From an uncultured Desulfobacterium sp. (lineage in GTDB: Bacteria; Desulfobacterota; Desulfobacteria; Desulfobacterales; Desulfobacteraceae), in NCBI GenBank assembly GCA_937124525.1, contig CAKZLA010000067.1:1-10634 (forward strand): a stretch of 10,634 nucleotides of DNA, in the 5' to 3' direction. Shown one piece after another: positions 10,201-10,634 of this stretch. Below the pieces are notes generated by a model. It had not been told where the DNA came from. It was given only the letters and a program-made list of their open reading frames with translations, and did not search any database. Every line of letters starts with the position of its first letter. Position 1 is the stretch's first letter. The position numbers and the translations under genes are program-made.

Positions 10201-10397
10201 ACCCCTGCTTTTTCCAGCTGCTTTGCCCCATGGATGATCTCACTTTCAGGCATGAATTCTGCATCAAACACAGGCAGTCCACCGGATCGAAAAATTTCAG
10301 TGAAAAAGGTTAAGGAAAATATTTTTGTGGGGTTATATACCATTAAGGGTAATTTTGAATTGAGTATTCGGGTGAGCATTTGGTTGGTTTCTCCCAT
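1206..10397 (-). CDS. Multidomain PUFA/polyketide-type synthase, NPD-NPD-KS-KS-AT-KS-ACP3
   Basis: A 3063-residue cytosolic megasynthase of the pfa-like (polyunsaturated or secondary lipid) type. It should load malonyl units through the AT, condense them at the KS domains on ACP-bound chains, and possibly reduce enoyl intermediates with an FMN reductase. Domains by residue: NPD-like 1 (8-240), NPD-like 2 (338-620), KS1 (697-1160), KS2 (1183-1628), Pro/Ala linker (1635-1705), AT (1706-2030), KS3 (2100-2612), Pro/Ala linker (2645-2735), ACPs (2738-2812, 2858-2936, 2986-3062). No KR or DH domain is visible. An in-frame TAA lies 9 bases before ATG 10397, so this is the longest possible start. Its nearest GGAG is 16 bases away, while Met7 (10379) has GGGAG 11 bases upstream and may be the true start. 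The closest relatives I know in outline are PfaA (KS-AT-ACPn) and PfaD (NPD-like enoyl reductase), usually separate proteins. The product cannot be named from sequence. Confidence 0.93.
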   Translation of the reverse strand: MGETNQMLTRILNSKLPLMVYNPTKIFSLTFFTEIFRSGGLPVFDAEFMPESEIIHGAKQLEKAGVLFGLRVVAPSDTLINTLKELHLDYLDILIVPVEKENGVVTLSGFGDTKLVLEVKDININDLIEASDPHALILKGNEAGGRVSSYSSFILMQWYLQNNTRPVFIHGGVGRNTASGMFAAGVSGVVLGSQLWLADESPVTDNFKTLLGNLEESDSIEVTTGPDFIIRVFAKLGTKIARELKEKAILWSDKDNAKELVYQELEKELTALDDQEASAIQSLFFLGQDALFAKSFKKISSSIKEMIPSFFKEIGEQLQCVDKFDPVVPDSPLAKEHGTSLPLIQGPMANISDNADFAAQVLKAGALPFMAVGSLPDFLADPMLKKGSEQVKNFGAGLVGIEAFNPAIAKHMDMVKAYKVPFALFAGGIPSQIIELEKAGTKTYMHTPSVSMLKNAMENGCTRFIFEGKEAGGHVGSLSSLVLWDAAITRLLDDTKTNLTGISLIFAGGISTCFASWFISGIGATLAARGAKIGIQVGSAYLFTKEIIDTGAMKKRYQEILCKKDETVVIGTSVGLASRTAPTEFARMTVELEKEMIKQGKPLTERKRAFEKNNIGSLLIGAKGYLPDFKRPGEEFYTRFDDNAQEEKGNFLVGDSLAYFKETLTIPEVHGRYFNAKETLYRNLGKLEVFSSHKNKLNDEIAIVGMGCILPGAGNPEALWDNIMGKRYAIKEMPDGRIRKDLYYDADKTAEDKSYTMLAGLVENYRFDQERFGYDDDKAAKLSRSQKILLEAAYQAVEDAGYLNEDLSFACNDPQRTSVIIATCLGNELGNELQLKYHFPEVVSMLRKLPEFAALTEQEKTDLVEHLKIGMEGNNPGYDPVHGILLNIEASRVARHLGIRGPNYIVDAACASSFTALDAAVGELLSGDRDQVIVGGVNTHLAPESFIGFCKMGALSADGSFPFDKRANGFILGEGAGVFVLKRMKDALRDGDTIQAVIKGIGSSSDGRGKSIAAPNINGQLLALKRCFENMAPQVTPDDVSFVEAHGTSTIMGDQAELETLKQVYSTSKTGISSVKSQIGHLLGGAGAAGLVKAVQAVKKGILPPNANFETLSPNHDLKNSAMYIIEESAPWVEPDNKTRKAGISSYGFGGINYHIVIEEFNNTYTPLDRDIFTDPAYDFNDDRIVIAGLGVRLPGAPDVAHFWEALKTGEKQLSSIPETSFDNAAYAELDKKSNYRLPMIQAGVIKDFKFNNIKYRMPPTTVRSLERGQLLGLDAADEAISSCDLDKFLSPGNKTGVILGTIAGERQNKNILRVRKGLLGEIIESFGNLGPEKSKNIAQALVEAIRTRIPENNEDTTPGLLSNIISGRIANHFGLNGANYVIDASCASAVMAIKNATRSLAFKDLDFVLAGGVDANLYPVVLMAFKRLGLLSEETARFFDDRADGYSMGEGAAVHVLTTRKKAKESGMEILGEINHCTVKSSVPDHLLAPSEHTFVSTINDCYKESGILKKELKHLDLFAFSNILGDMVEKQVAEKCFTHELSCGNVKTQFGYFKAANPAVAMAKLVLMNKNRTLLPFRFLDEAHTTLKNGTMLRPVKDITPVSQREPMRFAFNVNGIGGNHCHVILSPLPAMLQDSLAMASPGQAVTSKANASVSPNTTPVAARPTGAGAATGAPETPRRITPPPSAIQMKPATTAPFPTDGKHQKMVALLSGQGAQAPGMMKELYDSDPDIRNTMERGEEIFMEQRGYSLLDMMFGDDNRLNLTENTQPAVFLSSAALFDRLHARGFEPDFFIGHSVGEYTALFCSGMLNFDDAMRLLLKRADLMKEAAQKHPGGIMVVFRNEKETGNFIRQSGLQDIYITNKNSENQTAVSGKTPAIDAFCEYLTTQNIIFKKLNLSAAFHTPLLQEAAEKLRDYLATITFNDTAFGRVISNVTARPYPENRREIKDLLARQITSPVEFIRSIEYVYESGRTHYIEIGPGRLLANLLKNINIVHFQSMVTVDRRQGETDSFEACKTYLASYSSIFTRQRDDRQMILPGGAAPAAVPAMVHVPVTLDDDFSAFKTRNNALAEKLLYEEFRRQKREAAMDALERFDFDTDRIVISGVSVGLPGKARRVFAADNFDRILEGTNFIEPLSLEDKKRITDKNITRLFKQPDGNARFVEITRTEDVIQLAGQLGYFSLTDEYGIKAQYDISMALAVAAGIEALKDAGIPLVMQYKEASSGNGKMIPNGFALPGEMQDDTGIIVTSLWPSNETLLNEMERYLYDRFYLKPYEEFENIYFYLMENVKEMGVKEKVTDWFFKIKGSKREDFGPYKFDRNFLMNACPLGSAHLAQIIRAKGPNTLLSSACASTTQAIGVAEDWIRVGRCKRVIVIGGENATSQAQNQWVGSGFLALGAATVKKRVSEAAKPFDSERNGTIVGAGAVGLVIEKSDQVRARGMNGQAEILGTHMANSAYHTFNIDVPHMAREMTRFISRMEHQHQMTKSEYAKKLLFMSHETYTPARGGSADAEVTALKTAFKDYLNHICISNTKGFTGHTLGAAIEDVVMVKALQKRKAPPIANLTSIPDHFKALNFSGKKAIKSEYGLHLAAGFGSHFAFLLIKRIGENSFENNPAYTRWLQRVSGAENPELKVIDNTLCVVPGPGGALAQPAPAAPGEQTQLPESVSMPEATSSAPDRSGAQRVTAAISRKVSTPIPSDNAANISEGLPTASSKAFMAPSPAPAAPAGNTGAAALNKIKEIIAEQTGYTIDMLEDTLDLEADLGIDTVKQVEIFAKAAGHFGFPVPEDLKLRDLNTIAKLADYINTKATPAGPDTPQPANGDVSDESHDQAGMEATVQATGNAPAPAPGTQASLTTALDKVKDIIAEQTGYTTDMLEDTLDLEADLGIDTVKQVEIFAKAASHFGFPVPEDLKLRDLNTIAKLADYINTKATPAGPDTPPPTGGGLSGGSMSGGSHGQAETEATAQATGNAPTPAPGAQASLTTALDKVKDIIAEQTGYTTDMLEDTLDLEADLGIDTVKQVEIFAKAASHFGFPVPEDLKLRDLNTIAKLADYINPF
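1212..1442 (-). other. Domain: carrier protein ACP3, C-terminal, Thr in place of Ser
   Basis: Residues about 2986-3062, with Thr3023 (codon ACC) in LGIDTVKQ. The protein ends two residues after the repeat (YIN, then PF and TAA). The last two repeat codons are synonymous variants of those in the other copies (ATT AAT rather than ATC AAC/AAT), which favours a natural end over an abrupt break. Confidence 0.88.
1215..1967 (-). repeat. Tandem duplication of an ACP-plus-linker unit
   Basis: Two copies of a unit of 123 and 128 codons (1599-1967 and 1215-1598) encode linker plus carrier domain and are nearly identical in DNA, including the linker (shared runs such as GGGGCATTGCCCGTTGCCTG on the plus strand). 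The second copy has five extra codons in a Gly/Ser stretch (GGGLSGGSMSGGS). The ACP1 core (1968-2183) is a third, more diverged copy. High identity in the free-drifting linker implies a recent duplication or gene conversion. Confidence 0.9.
1590..1826 (-). other. Domain: carrier protein ACP2, Thr in place of Ser
   Basis: Residues about 2858-2936. The same LGIDTVKQ motif places Thr2895 (codon ACC) at the prosthetic-group position. The carrier core is identical in protein sequence to ACP3 apart from the ends. Confidence 0.88.
1962..2186 (-). other. Domain: carrier protein ACP1, Thr in place of Ser
   Basis: Residues about 2738-2812. The core motif is DLEADLGIDTVKQVEIF, with Thr2772 (codon ACC) where the phosphopantetheine Ser belongs. 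It differs from the other two copies at several positions, including NKIKEI, GYTID and AAGHF, so it is the older member of the set. Confidence 0.88.
2562..4100 (-). other. Domain: ketosynthase KS3, divergent, with long insertion
   Basis: Residues about 2100-2612 begin RIVISGVSVGLPGKA. SSACAST carries the nucleophile Cys2354 (codon TGT). The usual EAHGTGT region reads SHETYTPARGG (His2502), and NTKGFTGHTLGAA supplies His2542, so the triad is kept although the surroundings differ from KS1. A stretch of about 80 residues (2250-2330, rich in Tyr, Phe and Glu) sits before the nucleophile region and has no counterpart I recognise in standard modules. It may use different substrates or partners from KS1. 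Confidence 0.85.
4308..5282 (-). other. Domain: acyltransferase, probably malonyl-specific
   Basis: Residues about 1706-2030 show LLSGQGAQAPGM (oxyanion-loop Gln), GHSVGE with catalytic Ser1799 (codon AGT), QTAVSG at 1871-1876, and AAFHTPL with His1905. The AFH motif rather than YASH points to malonyl-CoA rather than methylmalonyl-CoA. It is the only AT in the protein, so it would have to supply all three carrier domains. A Pro/Ala-rich linker of about 70 residues separates it from KS2. Confidence 0.92.
5514..6851 (-). other. Domain: ketosynthase KS2, lacking both catalytic His
   Basis: Residues about 1183-1628 keep the KS fold (IVIAGLGVRLPGAP, DASCASA with Cys1387, FNVNGIGGNHCHVIL). Aligned with KS1, the HGTST His is Phe1520 (FAFSNILGD) and the KxxxGH His is Tyr1554 (VKTQFGYFKAAN). 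Both codons were checked in the DNA (TTT and TAT). It can probably still be acylated but should not decarboxylate malonyl-ACP. A transacylating or partner role, comparable to non-elongating KS0 domains or to the KS-like partner in PfaC, is inferred. Confidence 0.9.
6918..8309 (-). other. Domain: ketosynthase KS1, complete catalytic triad
   Basis: Residues about 697-1160 begin IAIVGMGCILPGAG and contain DAACASS (Cys910), EAHGTST (His1046) and KSQIGHLLGGAG (His1081), so condensation should be possible. The C-terminal signature SSYGFGGINYHIVIEE is present. It is followed by a linker of only about 20 residues and a second ketosynthase. Confidence 0.93.
8538..9386 (-). other. Domain: NPD-like TIM barrel 2, PfaD-type enoyl reductase
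   Basis: Residues about 338-620 carry the full set of family motifs: LPLIQGPMANIS at the N terminus, FEGKEAGGHVG with His474 (codon CAT), IFAGGIS at 505-511, and IGIQVGSAYLFT at 533-544. In pfa systems this fold (PfaD) acts as the FMN-dependent enoyl reductase. Here it is fused upstream of the ketosynthases. An acyl-transfer or other NPD reaction cannot be excluded. Confidence 0.82.
9678..10376 (-). other. Domain: NPD-like TIM barrel 1, probably degenerate
   Basis: Residues about 8-240 follow the nitronate monooxygenase/PfaD fold: a start like LPLMVYNP, KGNEAGG at 140-145, FIHGGVG at 168-174, and GVVLGSQ at 188-194, which suits flavin phosphate binding. The AGGH motif reads AGGR (Arg146, codon CGA at 9960-9962), so the His used in catalysis by nitronate monooxygenases is missing. 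A helical stretch (about 240-320) links it to the second copy. It may be structural or may bind flavin without turnover. Confidence 0.75.
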
Positions 10398-10400
10398 AAT

Positions 10401-10494
10401 TTTTTATATGAAACTCCGTCCAAATTTCCGGAATCATGAGAGTTTCATTTTTTTTGTTGCAGGTGGTTACTGCCATGTATGTTTTTATATGAAA
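10401..10494. repeat. 13-bp direct repeat flanking the leader
   Basis: TTTTTATATGAAA occurs exactly at 10401-10413 and 10482-10494, 81 bases apart. On the minus strand (TTTCATATAAAAA) one copy overlaps the stop codon of the upstream open frame and the other lies 4 bases before the synthase ATG. Each contains TATAAA, but no fitting -35 box was found 16-18 bases upstream of either. Confidence 0.7.
10408..10448 (-). promoter_or_regulatory. Inverted repeat in the synthase leader, possible RNA hairpin or operator
   Basis: ATGAAACTC (10408-10416) and GAGTTTCAT (10440-10448) are perfect 9-bp inverted arms separated by 23 bases that contain the palindrome TTCCGGAA (10426-10433). In the mRNA the downstream arm would cover GAG of the GGACGGAG sequence (10414-10421), the only Shine-Dalgarno-like stretch before ATG 10397. 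It could therefore limit translation, or be a DNA operator. No known leader family is recognised. Confidence 0.45.
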
Positions 10495-10634
10495 TGCAGC
10501 ATCGGGGTGCCGACAGCAGAGCCCCCGATGGCTGGCCTGACCGGAACATTGGGAACCAAAGGGGGAGGATTTTTGCCCTTCCAGGCGTTAAGAAGCACAG
10601 ACTGTTTGAGGACATGCCTGCCCGCAGTTTCTGT
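10485..10634 (-). CDS. Possible C-terminal end of an upstream gene (49 codons visible)
   Basis: One minus-strand frame is open from the right edge to TAA at 10485-10487 and would encode 49 residues ending AIGGSAVGTPMLHFI. It would lie 87 bases upstream of the synthase in the same direction, as expected for an operon partner. I do not recognise the sequence. A second minus frame is also open over most of this stretch, and a plus frame is open from ATG 10529 to the edge, so the coding call is uncertain. Confidence 0.35.
   Translation of the reverse strand, partial: TETAGRHVLKQSVLLNAWKGKNPPPLVPNVPVRPAIGGSAVGTPMLHFI
10500..10530. repeat. 8-bp inverted repeat near the right edge
   Basis: CATCGGGG (10500-10507) and CCCCGATG (10523-10530) are perfect arms around a 15-base loop. 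There is no T-run directly after either side, so it is not a typical terminator. It lies inside the possible upstream coding end and may be a chance or protein-level feature. Confidence 0.4.

Noticed and set aside
10434..10448. Four-codon leader peptide (ATG AAA CTC TCA TGA) starting in the leader hairpin
   Set aside because: It is too short to support, with no ribosome site upstream; its ATG is simply part of the inverted-repeat arm.
10500..10530. Inverted repeat CATCGGGG/CCCCGATG as an intrinsic terminator of the upstream gene
   Set aside because: No T-run follows on either strand, and it lies before the stop codon of the likely upstream frame.

Overview
The window holds one very large gene flanked by two partial genes, all on the minus strand. 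From 10634 down to 1 they are: the possible last 49 codons of an upstream gene (10485-10634), an 87-base leader, a 3063-residue multidomain fatty-acid/polyketide-type synthase (1206-10397), an 89-base intergenic stretch, and the N-terminal 372 codons of a methyl-accepting chemotaxis protein that runs off the left edge (1-1116). No tRNA, rRNA, CRISPR array, transposase or attachment site was seen.

The synthase is the centre of interest. Its domain order is NPD-like, NPD-like (FMN TIM-barrel enoyl-reductase type, as in PfaD), KS1, KS2, AT, KS3, then ACP x3. It resembles the pfa family of polyunsaturated or 'secondary lipid' synthases, but the PfaD-like reductase is fused at the N terminus and doubled. 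There is no ketoreductase or dehydratase, so those steps must come from other proteins. Several active sites are altered. The first NPD copy has Arg in place of the His of the AGGH motif. KS2 keeps its Cys but has lost both catalytic His. All three ACPs have Thr where the phosphopantetheine-bearing Ser is expected (motif LGIDT). KS1, AT and KS3 keep complete catalytic residues. Together this suggests a synthase with active and 'silent' copies of each domain type.

The non-coding stretches hold structure. Between the synthase and the chemotaxis gene lies a nested inverted repeat with a T7 run, a candidate terminator. Before the synthase start lies a 9-bp inverted repeat whose arm covers the best Shine-Dalgarno-like sequence, with a 13-bp direct repeat nearby.

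Organism: a Gram-negative bacterium. The synthase (roughly mid-50s % GC in a few hand-counted lines) has the feel of sulfate-reducing Desulfobacterota, many of which carry pfa-like genes. The chemotaxis protein (mid-40s % GC) reads like those of marine Gammaproteobacteria. This contrast may mean transfer of the synthase locus or a chimeric assembly; it is an impression from reading, not a search result.
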